NCBI GenBank assembly: GCA_024695545.1
Contig: JAILHZ010000186.1
Location: forward strand, 1-9,374
Reading direction: 5' to 3'
DNA from: Clostridiales bacterium
Lineage (GTDB): Bacteria; Bacillota_A; Clostridia; Saccharofermentanales; Saccharofermentanaceae
Length of the DNA stretch: 9,374 nt
Below are positions 1-7,364 of this stretch, piece by piece (the first letter of the stretch is position 1; each line of letters begins with the position of its first letter). A program made the translations under genes and the position numbers. The notes beneath the pieces were generated by a model. That model worked only from the letters and a program-made list of their open reading frames with translations, was not told where the DNA came from and did no database searches.

Positions 1-227
1 ATCAGGCAAGAAAGTTCACTGAGGATCTCGAACTGTTCTCGCTCCTGGCTAACGTTGCTGACGTCAAGTCTCTGGTTATCCACCCGGCTTCCACGACACA
101 CTCCCAGCTGTCTGAAGAAGAACTCCTGAATGCAGGCATCAAGCCGACCACGATCCGTCTGTCCATCGGTACAGAGCACATCGACGATATCATCGCGGAT
201 CTTGAGAGTGCTTTTGCCAAAGTATAA
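1..227 (+). CDS. metY: O-acetylhomoserine sulfhydrylase, C-terminal end (partial)
   Basis: This is the last 74 codons of a gene that enters from the left; the first complete codon is at position 3 and the stop is TAA at 225-227. The visible tail contains [20 protein letters not shown] followed by [11 protein letters not shown] and [14 protein letters not shown]. These are hallmarks of the C-terminal domain of the Cys/Met metabolism PLP-enzyme family, in the O-acetylhomoserine sulfhydrylase branch. The Arg of IRLSIGTEH matches the arginine that binds the substrate carboxylate in this family. The enzyme makes homocysteine from O-acetylhomoserine and sulfide in the cytoplasm, using PLP. The catalytic lysine and N-terminus are outside the window. 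A cystathionine gamma-synthase or related lyase cannot be fully excluded from the tail alone, but the [14 protein letters not shown] wording favours MetY. With cysK downstream it forms a sulfide-assimilation pair. Confidence 0.88.
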   Translation, partial: QARKFTEDLELFSLLANVADVKSLVIHPASTTHSQLSEEELLNAGIKPTTIRLSIGTEHIDDIIADLESAFAKV

Positions 228-264
228 GAGTAGAATATTAAATATAAATAAGTGAGATGAAAGT

Positions 265-284
265 CCCGGAGTATATGCTCCGGG
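265..284 (+). other. GC-rich hairpin between metY and cysK
   Basis: CCCGGAG (265-271) and CTCCGGG (278-284) are perfectly complementary over 7 bp around a 6-nt TATATG loop. No T-run follows, so it is not a standard intrinsic terminator. It ends 11 nt before the cysK ribosome binding site. It could stabilise a processed cysK mRNA or be a weak attenuating structure in a metY-cysK transcript; both roles are inference. Confidence 0.4.
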
Positions 285-313
285 CAAGAATAAACGAAGG
301 AAGGATCATAATT

Positions 314-1246
314 ATGGCAAACATTTATACATCTGCAGATCAGCTGATCGGAAAGACACCGATCCTCGAACTGACACACTTGGAAAAGTCCACCGGCGCA
401 GTGGCAAAGGTTTTTGCAAAACTTGAATACTTCAATCCGGGCGGATCCGTGAAGGACCGTATCGCAAAGGCGATGCTTGATGACGCAGAGGAAAAGGGTA
501 TCCTGAAACCGACCACAACGATCATCGAACCGACATCCGGTAACACCGGTATCGGCCTGGCAGCAGTTGCTACTGCACGCGGATACAGATCCATCATTGT
601 TATGCCGGACACCATGTCAGTTGAAAGAAGAAAACTGATGAAGGCGTACGGGGCCGAGCTGGTGCTCAGTGAAGGCAGTAAAGGCATGAAGGGCGCGATC
701 GCTAAAGCAGAAGAACTTCACCAGGAGATCGCGGACAGCCTGATCCCGTCACAGTTCACCAACCCGGCTAACCCGGCCATCCATAAGGCGACAACAGGTC
801 CGGAGATCTGGGAAGACCTTGACGGAAAAGTAGATATCTTCGTAGCAGGCGTTGGTACAGGCGGAACGATCACAGGTACAGGTGCTTTCCTCAAGGAAAA
901 GAACCCGGGTGTAAAGATTGTTGCTGTTGAGCCGAAGGATTCTCCTGTTCTTTCTGAGGGCCGTTCCGGTTCCCATAAGATCCAGGGCATCGGCGCAGGA
1001 TTTGTTCCGGAGACACTTGACACGAGCATCTATGACGAAGTATTCCCGGTATCCAATGAAGATGCATTTGATATCGGAAGAAAGATCGGCAGACAGGAAG
1101 GCGTACTTGTAGGTATCTCTTCCGGTTCAGCAGCTTTCGCAGCACTCGAGCTTGCAAAGCGTCCGGAAAATGCAGGAAAGAACATCGTCGTTCTTCTTCC
1201 TGACTCCGGTGACAGATATCTTTCCACCGCTCTTTACGAAGAGTAA
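314..1246 (+). CDS. cysK: Cysteine synthase (O-acetylserine sulfhydrylase)
   Basis: The protein has 310 aa, the usual length for CysK. It converts O-acetylserine and sulfide into cysteine and acetate in the cytoplasm, with PLP. The PLP lysine is K47 in NPGGSVKDR (41-49). The substrate-binding loop is PTSGNTG (73-79), the phosphate-binding glycine loop is GVGTGGT (179-185), and the SSGS motif at 269-272 lies near the cofactor pyridine nitrogen. The C-terminal [11 protein letters not shown] is typical of the family. The start is ATG 314, 9 nt after GAAGGAAGG (296-304). An in-frame ATG at 257 would add 19 residues unlike the family and has no good binding site. The gene lies 86 nt after metY, probably in the same operon, and ends just before a strong terminator. 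No cysE is present in the window. CysM or a cystathionine beta-synthase-like enzyme are alternatives, but the motif set and lack of extra domains favour CysK. Confidence 0.96.
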   Translation: MANIYTSADQLIGKTPILELTHLEKSTGAVAKVFAKLEYFNPGGSVKDRIAKAMLDDAEEKGILKPTTTIIEPTSGNTGIGLAAVATARGYRSIIVMPDTMSVERRKLMKAYGAELVLSEGSKGMKGAIAKAEELHQEIADSLIPSQFTNPANPAIHKATTGPEIWEDLDGKVDIFVAGVGTGGTITGTGAFLKEKNPGVKIVAVEPKDSPVLSEGRSGSHKIQGIGAGFVPETLDTSIYDEVFPVSNEDAFDIGRKIGRQEGVLVGISSGSAAFAALELAKRPENAGKNIVVLLPDSGDRYLSTALYEE

Positions 1247-1273
1247 GCACACTTTCTAAACAAACACTGTAAA

Positions 1274-1307
1274 GCAGAGAAATCGTCATGATTTCTCTGC
1301 TTTTTTT
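1274..1307 (+). terminator. Intrinsic terminator after cysK
   Basis: An 11-bp perfect stem is formed by GCAGAGAAATC (1274-1284) and GATTTCTCTGC (1290-1300) with a 5-nt loop. A run of seven T (1301-1307) follows immediately. AAA just before the stem could pair with the first T residues to extend it. It lies 27 nt after the cysK stop and closes the sulfur operon. Confidence 0.94.
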
Positions 1308-1312
1308 GCCGC

Positions 1313-1339
1313 TTGATAATTTGATATTTCTGATATACT
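1313..1339 (+). promoter_or_regulatory. Putative promoter of the membrane protein/lipoprotein unit
   Basis: TATACT at 1334-1339 is a good -10 and is preceded by TGA (1331-1333), giving an extended -10 (TGnTATACT). TTGATA at 1313-1318 is a plausible -35, although the 15-nt spacer is short. It lies directly after the cysK terminator and about 40 nt before the next start codon, so a new transcript is expected here. A second TTGATA at 1321-1326 is too close to the -10 to serve as a -35. Confidence 0.45.
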
Positions 1340-1381
1340 GGTTATGGGGAAGGTAAATTACAAGGCAAGGGGTTGTTTTAT

Positions 1382-2050
1382 ATGGTAGGTCCGGTTCCGG
1401 AACATAAAGTTGATGCCGTGCTGAAAAGGACTTCGGTTAAAGAGGATTGGAAAGAGATAATGTCCCTCTGGGGACTCATGTTTGTGGTCTGTATCATCGG
1501 TACGATTATCTGTATCGCGGGCATAATCGTTAACATATTCGTGACTCCGAATTACAAAGAAGCTTTTTATGCGTTCCTCATCCTCGTTTTTCTTGACGGG
1601 CTTGTTTTCGTCCCGTTTTACTTAGTTAGCGTTCGCGGCAGGGAAAACTATAACAAAACGATCAGAACTTATGGCAAGGAGCAACTTCGCGCACAGCTTC
1701 TCGCAGATGATACGAAAGCGTTCTATCTCGATGAGGATGGAGTGAGCTCGATCATTATTCTGACAAAGGATTATCTGATCAGTCCGGAACAGTTTGTTGT
1801 CCCGTTGAAGGAGATTGAACAGATCACGTTTACCAAAGTAGTGATGACGGAATCAGCGATCCGCGCGAGAGCGAAGAATGCTTATATGCGTGAGATGATG
1901 GAGAATGAATACCGGATGGATATCTTCTTTAAGAACGGAAAGAAGAAGCTGAGGTGGGTCGCGATTCCGAAGGCCGACCGGGAAGAACTCAATTATGAAT
2001 TGATCAAACGATGCCCCGGATGCCATTTCTTTGGCCTGACGATCGGGTGA
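1382..2050 (+). CDS. Membrane protein of unknown function, two TM helices plus cytosolic domain
   Basis: The protein has 222 aa and I do not recognise its family. A short charged N-terminus (1-31) is followed by two hydrophobic segments, about residues 32-54 and 62-84. The R-G-R just after the second fits the positive-inside rule, so the C-terminal 138 residues are probably cytosolic. That part has a strand-rich stretch (YLDEDGVSSIIILTKDYLI, then VVPLKEIEQITF) and a later DIFFKNGKKKLRW segment. This resembles bacterial PH-like membrane proteins, where such strands precede a final helix; the fold is only a guess. ATG 1382 is chosen because AAGGGG (1367-1372) lies 9 nt upstream; an in-frame TTG at 1373 abuts that site. 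The next lipoprotein gene starts 79 nt after its stop with no terminator between, so the three genes are probably co-transcribed. Confidence 0.8.
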   Translation: MVGPVPEHKVDAVLKRTSVKEDWKEIMSLWGLMFVVCIIGTIICIAGIIVNIFVTPNYKEAFYAFLILVFLDGLVFVPFYLVSVRGRENYNKTIRTYGKEQLRAQLLADDTKAFYLDEDGVSSIIILTKDYLISPEQFVVPLKEIEQITFTKVVMTESAIRARAKNAYMREMMENEYRMDIFFKNGKKKLRWVAIPKADREELNYELIKRCPGCHFFGLTIG

Positions 2051-2129
2051 AAAAATCTTCGTAAAAGCGAAATAAAAACATTGATGTAGATTGTCTAATT
2101 TTATGACAAGGTATAGGGAGGGTGTGTCT

Positions 2130-4673
2130 ATGAAAAGAAGGATCATGTCCATCGTTTTGATCTCTGCGATGGTTCTGTCAGCAGGCTGTAAGAAGAAAAA
2201 CATTGAAGAAAGTTCCACGGAAACTACTACTGAAACAACGGAGTCTTCCGTAGTTGAAACAACCACGGAACCGACCCCTGTCGAGACTTCTTCTACGGAC
2301 CCGGAACCTGCAGTATACAGTTTTAAGAATGTAAGATATCCGGTGATCGACGGATCGACTTCGACAAAGCCGATGGCCACGGCGATTACATCGGTACTGC
2401 TGGGTGTTTCCAGGTCGGAAGCTGATCAGATGCTTCAGTTCCATAAGACCTCCGCTTCTTTCGGTTATCTGATGGATCGGGAAGCGGATATTCTGATCGT
2501 TGCCGAACCTGCGGAGTCAGTTTTTGATGAGATGAAGAGCCGTAATTTCCAGTATGAGATGGAACCTTTCTCTGCAGAAGCCCTGGTATTCGTAGTTAAT
2601 ACATCCAATCCCGTTGAGTCACTGACTACAGAGCAGATCCAGAAGATCTATACAGGTGAGATCAAGAACTGGAAAGAAGTAGGCGGAGAAGATAAAGAGA
2701 TCGTCGCGGTACAGAGAAATAAGACGGCCGGCTCCCAGGTCATGATGGAGAATCTTGTTATGGGAGATCTTCAGATGATGGATGCGCCGCAAGAACTGAT
2801 GCCGGAAGATATGGGCGGCCTGATCAATGTGGTCAAATCTTATGACAACTCTGCCGGAGCAATCGGATATACTCCTTACTATTATGCGAAGAATATGAAA
2901 ATGGCGGATGGCCTTAAGATCCTTAAGGTCAATGATGTCATGCCTGACACGGAAACGATCGGAAAAGGTGAGTACGCTTTCCGTACAGCATATTATGTTG
3001 TTATTCCGGAATCGACGGGAACAAATGCTCCCGCCCGTATCCTCTTTAACTGGATCCTTTCGGAGGAAGGCCAGAAACTCGCGGAAATGGAAGGATATGT
3101 GCCCGCATCTTCTGATCCGAAAGATCGAAACAGTACAGAAGTGCAGCTCGACTGGTCTGCATACCAGCCGGCTTCAGCAGGGGATCCTGTTTTTACCAGA
3201 ATTAAAGATGAGGAGATCACGGATTTTATCCCGTCTTCTGATTACGGTCGCGTGTTTCCGTTTGCCGGAGTGGTAAAGACGGGAGAATATGAAGACTCAC
3301 ACTTTTCTATGTACGGCTTTTTCGATATCCATGGAAGGATCGTCTGTGATGCTGTATTTGATTCGTACCAGCCGTTCGATTCTAAAGCGTATCTGGTCAC
3401 ACAGTATGATGAAACCGTGAAGGAGCGTTATAAGTCCACACTGAGATACGGTGTGATCAGTGCGGATGGCTCGAAGTTTACCGGTATGAAGTTTGATAAT
3501 GTCTGCCGGGAAGGAGACGATGGGATCCTGCTGGTGGAGAATGTGAAGGATGGTATCAATGTTTATCCGTATGACCTTTCCACAGGAACTCTCGGATCTC
3601 CGAAGCTCTATAAAGTCGATCATTCCAAAATAGATTATTTCTCGTCGCTGTTTGTTTCGAAAATTATTAAGGACCGTTATGTTGTTTTCGACGGGGATGA
3701 GGGAATGTCCGCCGAGTACGTGATCGACGGTCAGACGGGAAAGAGAATGACCTTCCCGACCGGATACCATGTAAGAGAAGTGTACGGAAACCTTTTCAGC
3801 GGATACACGGATCTGGAACCGGAAGGAGTCAAATTCTTCTTTGATGTGAATGGAAACAAAGTGCTGGACGGCCAGTATTGTGAAGCCAGATATTTAGGAA
3901 ATGACCGGATGCTTCTTTCCAGGATCGATCGAAAAGGATGGGATCTTACCGATGCGGACGGAAAAGTGCTGGCTTCTGTTGAAAACACGAATTCCGATAT
4001 CAATGAATTTTACGAGCATTATGGATTCTTTATTGCAAAGAAGAATGACTGCATCGAGCTCTACGATATGGATATGAAACTGATCAACTCGGTGAAGGAT
4101 GATTTTGCCTTTGATTTCTACGGGGCAGGTGTCGAAGAGATTTACTATTCGGAGCATTTTGCTTCGGAAAGCAAATCGAACCTCATCATGTACCGCACAG
4201 GTAACTCGGGGAAGACGAGTCTGATCGATATGAATACAGGAAAGAGGACGGAAATCGACGGGGAGTATAGTGCAACCGTGTTTAACGGGTATATACTTCT
4301 TTCCTCATCTTATGATCCGGATGGAATTCCTACATGGAAACTCCTGAGTTCATCGGATTTCCAGATTGTTTGCGAAGGAAAGGGCACGGCGGAAGCTTTT
4401 GAAGATCTTAAAGGCCACAAGTATTATCTTGAGATACAAGAGGATTATCGTTCGAAGACTCTTTCTATCGTGGACGTTGAAAGCGGGAAAACCATGTATG
4501 AGGATCTTCCGAATCCCAGAGGAGATTGTCTGTATCTGGAATACATTTACGATAAGTGTCTGGTATATACCACCGGTTCGCTCACGGATTATCACCTGAC
4601 GAGTACGAATATGATAGATAAAGATGGGAAGGTGACATTCCTTTATAACCCGGTTTTTATTCCGGAAGATTGA
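2130..4673 (+). CDS. Lipoprotein A: PstS-like binding domain fused to WG-like repeat region
   Basis: The protein has 847 aa. A signal peptide (MKRRIMSIVLISAMVLSAGC) ends in a lipobox with C20 as the lipid anchor, so the mature protein should sit on the outer face of the membrane. Residues 21-59 are a charged and Ser/Thr/Glu-rich linker. Residues about 65-330 form a PstS-like domain: DGSTST at 74-79, ADILIVAEP at 119-127, ALVFVVN at 151-157, KIYTGEIKNWKEVGG at 172-186, and QRNKTAGSQ at 195-203, the usual anion-contact loop. Residues about 340-847 are beta-rich with WG-like units, for example near 394 (MYGFFDIHGRIVCDAVFD), 439, 567 and 603. ATG 2130 is chosen because AGGGAGG (2115-2121) lies 8 nt upstream and the signal starts there; TTG 2091 would add 13 residues before the signal. 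A free-standing PstS is about 300 aa, so this is far longer. No pstC, pstA or pstB is adjacent, so transport is unproven and the ligand unknown. Confidence 0.88.
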   Translation: MKRRIMSIVLISAMVLSAGCKKKNIEESSTETTTETTESSVVETTTEPTPVETSSTDPEPAVYSFKNVRYPVIDGSTSTKPMATAITSVLLGVSRSEADQMLQFHKTSASFGYLMDREADILIVAEPAESVFDEMKSRNFQYEMEPFSAEALVFVVNTSNPVESLTTEQIQKIYTGEIKNWKEVGGEDKEIVAVQRNKTAGSQVMMENLVMGDLQMMDAPQELMPEDMGGLINVVKSYDNSAGAIGYTPYYYAKNMKMADGLKILKVNDVMPDTETIGKGEYAFRTAYYVVIPESTGTNAPARILFNWILSEEGQKLAEMEGYVPASSDPKDRNSTEVQLDWSAYQPASAGDPVFTRIKDEEITDFIPSSDYGRVFPFAGVVKTGEYEDSHFSMYGFFDIHGRIVCDAVFDSYQPFDSKAYLVTQYDETVKERYKSTLRYGVISADGSKFTGMKFDNVCREGDDGILLVENVKDGINVYPYDLSTGTLGSPKLYKVDHSKIDYFSSLFVSKIIKDRYVVFDGDEGMSAEYVIDGQTGKRMTFPTGYHVREVYGNLFSGYTDLEPEGVKFFFDVNGNKVLDGQYCEARYLGNDRMLLSRIDRKGWDLTDADGKVLASVENTNSDINEFYEHYGFFIAKKNDCIELYDMDMKLINSVKDDFAFDFYGAGVEEIYYSEHFASESKSNLIMYRTGNSGKTSLIDMNTGKRTEIDGEYSATVFNGYILLSSSYDPDGIPTWKLLSSSDFQIVCEGKGTAEAFEDLKGHKYYLEIQEDYRSKTLSIVDVESGKTMYEDLPNPRGDCLYLEYIYDKCLVYTTGSLTDYHLTSTNMIDKDGKVTFLYNPVFIPED

Positions 4674-4676
4674 TTT

Positions 4677-4682
4677 TATAAT
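4677..4682 (+). promoter_or_regulatory. Possible internal -10 element before lipoprotein B
   Basis: A perfect TATAAT lies just after the stop codon of lipoprotein A, and transcription would begin about 10 nt before the next ribosome binding site. The expected -35 position (4654-4659) reads TTTTTA, a weak match, and there is no TG extension. It may let the second lipoprotein be expressed separately, or be chance in an AT-rich gap. Confidence 0.2.
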
Positions 4683-4709
4683 GGGAAACAAGGTTGTTGG
4701 GAGAAAGTT

Positions 4710-7196
4710 ATGAAAAAGAGAATTATATCCGTGCTTTTGATTTCGGCGATGCTCCTTGCATCGGCAGGATGTAAGAAAAAGGACTCTAAGGGGAAAGTGT
4801 CGTCACAGACAGAGACGTCTGAGACAGAGAGTGTGACGGAGAGTACTCCTCCTTCTTCGGAGACATCCTCGGAACCTTCTGAATATGCGTTTTCCGAGAA
4901 GGATATGCCGGGGATAGACTTCTGCTATTCTGCAAGAAACCTGGCATTTGCGGCAGCCTCTGTGCTTCTGAATAAGTCGGTGGCAGAAGTCCGGGAGTAT
5001 TTTGCTGAGAACTATTACGATTTTATCTGGAGTGACACTGCTGAAGGCGTGGCGTTATTTCCCAGCCTCAGTCAGGATCTCCAGGACAAACTTCACGAAC
5101 CGGTGGCCAAGGATGCACTGGTCTTCATCGTGAATAAAGATAACCCGGTCGACTCTCTCTCGATGGAAGATATCCGGAAAATCTACAAAGGTGAGATCAA
5201 GAACTGGAAAGATGTTGGCGGACAGGATCAGGCGATCGTTCCTTATGCGGAATCATCTCACGATACATCGACCATAGCGCTGACATCGCTGGTTCTGGGC
5301 GGTGAGATAACGGCGGAAACTCCTCGAAGGAATGTTGAAGGTGATGATTACGCAGTATGGTCAGATTCGGTCACATTCACTAATACTTCGGATGCGATCG
5401 GCTACATCGAGTATTCTTCGCTTCTTGGTTCGCACTGGGAAAATGAAGTGAAGATTCTGAAAATCGACGATGTTGCCCCCTCACCGGAAACAATCGGGGA
5501 TGGCAGTTATCCGGTTACCTTTTCCCTTGATGTGGCAACGTTTAAGCATGCGGATCCAAATGGCCCCGCATTCAAGCTTTATAACTGGCTCTTAAGTGAG
5601 GATGGAAGAAAACTTGTCGAGATGGCAGGCTATATTGCTCCGAATACAACTCCCCCGGGAAAACTTGATGTTCCGGTGGCTGCGAACTGGAGTGCTTTTC
5701 AAAAGCCTGAAAAGAAAGAAGAAGTGATCTCGCGTCTTTCTGAGGAACGCATCACGGATTTTACACCATCTGCTGAATACGGTGCTGTTATCCCGTTCAT
5801 GGGCTTGGATAATGAGACTTACTGGGTTTACGGTCAGACTCTCTATGGACTTGTTGATCAGAACGGCCGCATCATCTGCGATCCGGTATTCGACTGGGTG
5901 TATTATCTCGATGATGGAAGTCTTGTGGTTGGTCAGGATGTCGTGAATACGAAGAGAGAGGATCTGGATTATAAGATCGGCATCATTTCCAAAGACGGAA
6001 CATCCTACACGGGTCTGACGTATGACGGGAAGTATATGGACGGGAAAGATCTGTATCTCTATACGATCGAGAGTAACGGAATCAAGATTTATAAGTACGA
6101 TTTCGCGACCGCGAAGGCCGGATCCGGCAAGCTTCTCAAGATGGATACATCAAAACTGTACTGCTTTGACAGTGTGGCAGAAGAGCGGTATGTGATCTGC
6201 TTAGATGATTTTGATGATCAACTCTGGGTTTTTGACGGAACGACCGGTAAAGATATCCGACAGGGAGACCGCCCTGTTCATGTAGGTCGGAATTACGGAA
6301 ACTTCTATTTTGGAATGGCGGATGATGATAATACATCTTTAAACCGTATTAGTTCTGCCGATGGAAAATCTCTGTCCGATAATCTTTATTCTGATATTTC
6401 TTCCCTGGATAACGGGACTTTCCTGTTAAGAAGGGCGGAAAAAGATATGGAGCTTTCGATCTTTGATATTGTCGACCAGGATGGTAAGATCCTGACAACG
6501 TTCGAGGATCGGGATGGCGGTATTTGGGAAGTGAACATCGCCGGGGATTACATTGTTGTTCAGAATGACGTAGCGATGAATCTTTATGATTATAACGGAA
6601 AATTCGTAAAGAAGATCGATGTTGAGAATGCAGGAACGTATTATACGCTTTATGATGTGATGGGGGCCGCATTAGAAAATATCCGATTTGAGAAAAACCC
6701 GCCGGTCCTCTGCGCAAGTGATTCCATGAACACGAAGATCCTGAATCTCGAAACGGGTGTGATCGAGGAGCTTCATGGAGAATTCAGTTGTTACAACCTG
6801 GGAGACCGGATCCTGATTCAATCCTCATATGGTAATCCTTTGAAATGGATGCTGTGGGATGCTTCCGATTTTTCGACCATTGCGGAAGGTAAGGATAGTA
6901 CGGAGATCATAAGAGACTATTCTGACTACAAGCTCTATCTGTGCCATGGTACGAGACCGGACGCCTACTATACTGAAGTTCAGATCATGGATGTGGAAAC
7001 CGGAAAAGATATCTGTCAGCTCGATGCAGGGGAAGGTACGGGTTCTATTTCAATGGAGATGATTCATGCCGGAAAGATCGTTTTTAAGGATATGCAGCCG
7101 GGAAACAGCAGGGGGCTCTGTGATCAGGTCACAGTTACTGATCTCAGCGGAAAGGAACTCATGCGGTATAACACAGTTGCACTCCCGTACAGGTGA
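4710..7196 (+). CDS. Lipoprotein B: paralogue of A with degenerate binding-domain motifs
   Basis: The protein has 828 aa and the same plan as its upstream neighbour. The signal peptide begins MKKRIISVLLISAMLLASAG with lipid cysteine C21, and is followed by a Ser/Thr/Glu-rich linker (about 25-57). A PstS-like domain covers about 62-315, and a beta-rich WG-like repeat region about 325-828 has units near 378 (LYGLVDQNGRIICDPVFD) and 422. KIYKGEIKNWKDVGG (157-171) confirms the binding-protein family. The ligand-contact stretches differ from A: DGSTST becomes DFCYSA (70-75), the ADILIVAEP region becomes AEGVALFPS (111-119), and QRNKTAGSQ becomes AESSHDTST (180-188), with Arg replaced by Glu. It probably does not bind the same ligand and may bind none. 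The start follows GGGAG (4699-4703) by 6 nt. It begins 36 nt after gene A and is followed by a terminator. The pair looks like an old tandem duplication. Confidence 0.88.
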   Translation: MKKRIISVLLISAMLLASAGCKKKDSKGKVSSQTETSETESVTESTPPSSETSSEPSEYAFSEKDMPGIDFCYSARNLAFAAASVLLNKSVAEVREYFAENYYDFIWSDTAEGVALFPSLSQDLQDKLHEPVAKDALVFIVNKDNPVDSLSMEDIRKIYKGEIKNWKDVGGQDQAIVPYAESSHDTSTIALTSLVLGGEITAETPRRNVEGDDYAVWSDSVTFTNTSDAIGYIEYSSLLGSHWENEVKILKIDDVAPSPETIGDGSYPVTFSLDVATFKHADPNGPAFKLYNWLLSEDGRKLVEMAGYIAPNTTPPGKLDVPVAANWSAFQKPEKKEEVISRLSEERITDFTPSAEYGAVIPFMGLDNETYWVYGQTLYGLVDQNGRIICDPVFDWVYYLDDGSLVVGQDVVNTKREDLDYKIGIISKDGTSYTGLTYDGKYMDGKDLYLYTIESNGIKIYKYDFATAKAGSGKLLKMDTSKLYCFDSVAEERYVICLDDFDDQLWVFDGTTGKDIRQGDRPVHVGRNYGNFYFGMADDDNTSLNRISSADGKSLSDNLYSDISSLDNGTFLLRRAEKDMELSIFDIVDQDGKILTTFEDRDGGIWEVNIAGDYIVVQNDVAMNLYDYNGKFVKKIDVENAGTYYTLYDVMGAALENIRFEKNPPVLCASDSMNTKILNLETGVIEELHGEFSCYNLGDRILIQSSYGNPLKWMLWDASDFSTIAEGKDSTEIIRDYSDYKLYLCHGTRPDAYYTEVQIMDVETGKDICQLDAGEGTGSISMEMIHAGKIVFKDMQPGNSRGLCDQVTVTDLSGKELMRYNTVALPYR

Positions 7197-7223
7197 TCCG
7201 ATTATTGCAAAGTGAAAAGAACT

Positions 7224-7254
7224 GGCGGTTTTCTAAACGAAAACCGCCTTTTTT
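7224..7254 (+). terminator. Intrinsic terminator after lipoprotein B
   Basis: A 10-bp perfect stem is formed by GGCGGTTTTC (7224-7233) and GAAAACCGCC (7239-7248) around a 5-nt TAAAC loop. Six T (7249-7254) follow. It starts 27 nt after the stop codon and closes the lipoprotein unit. No T-run is present on the opposite strand, so it acts in the + direction only. Confidence 0.94.
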
Positions 7255-7314
7255 CGTAATATCACTTTTTTTATCTTCATGCCTGTGAGAAAATGAACCT
7301 CAATCAGACTGCCG

Positions 7315-7323
7315 TGTGATACT
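7315..7323 (+). promoter_or_regulatory. Weak candidate -10 region for pheA-aroF
   Basis: TGTGATACT reads as an extended -10 (TGn plus GATACT, 4 of 6 consensus bases). No convincing -35 is visible at the right distance. A promoter is expected somewhere in 7255-7350, because a strong terminator precedes and pheA follows; this is the best candidate I see. Confidence 0.28.
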
Positions 7324-7364
7324 GTGACACTTGGGATCAGCGGTTTTGAGTGCAGGAGGGACCA

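Noticed and set aside
257..313. Upstream ATG extension of cysK
   Set aside because: The added 19 residues overlap the intergenic hairpin and do not resemble CysK N-termini; ATG 314 has a good ribosome binding site.
2091..2109. Inverted repeat TTGTC-N9-GACAA before lipoprotein A as an operator
   Set aside because: Only 5 bp per arm with no extension; easily chance in an AT-rich gap.
2202..2310. Thr/Glu/Ser-codon-rich stretch as a DNA repeat array
   Set aside because: The bases are not a regular repeat; it encodes the low-complexity linker after the lipid cysteine.
2908..3276. Overlapping + strand reading frame of 122 codons inside lipoprotein A
   Set aside because: It is in another frame within the conserved binding domain, has an Arg/Ser-rich composition typical of a frame shadow, and no separate function is suggested.
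7284..7327. Three TGTGA copies before pheA as CRP-type sites
   Set aside because: None is paired with a TCACA arm at the right spacing, and they are all in direct orientation.
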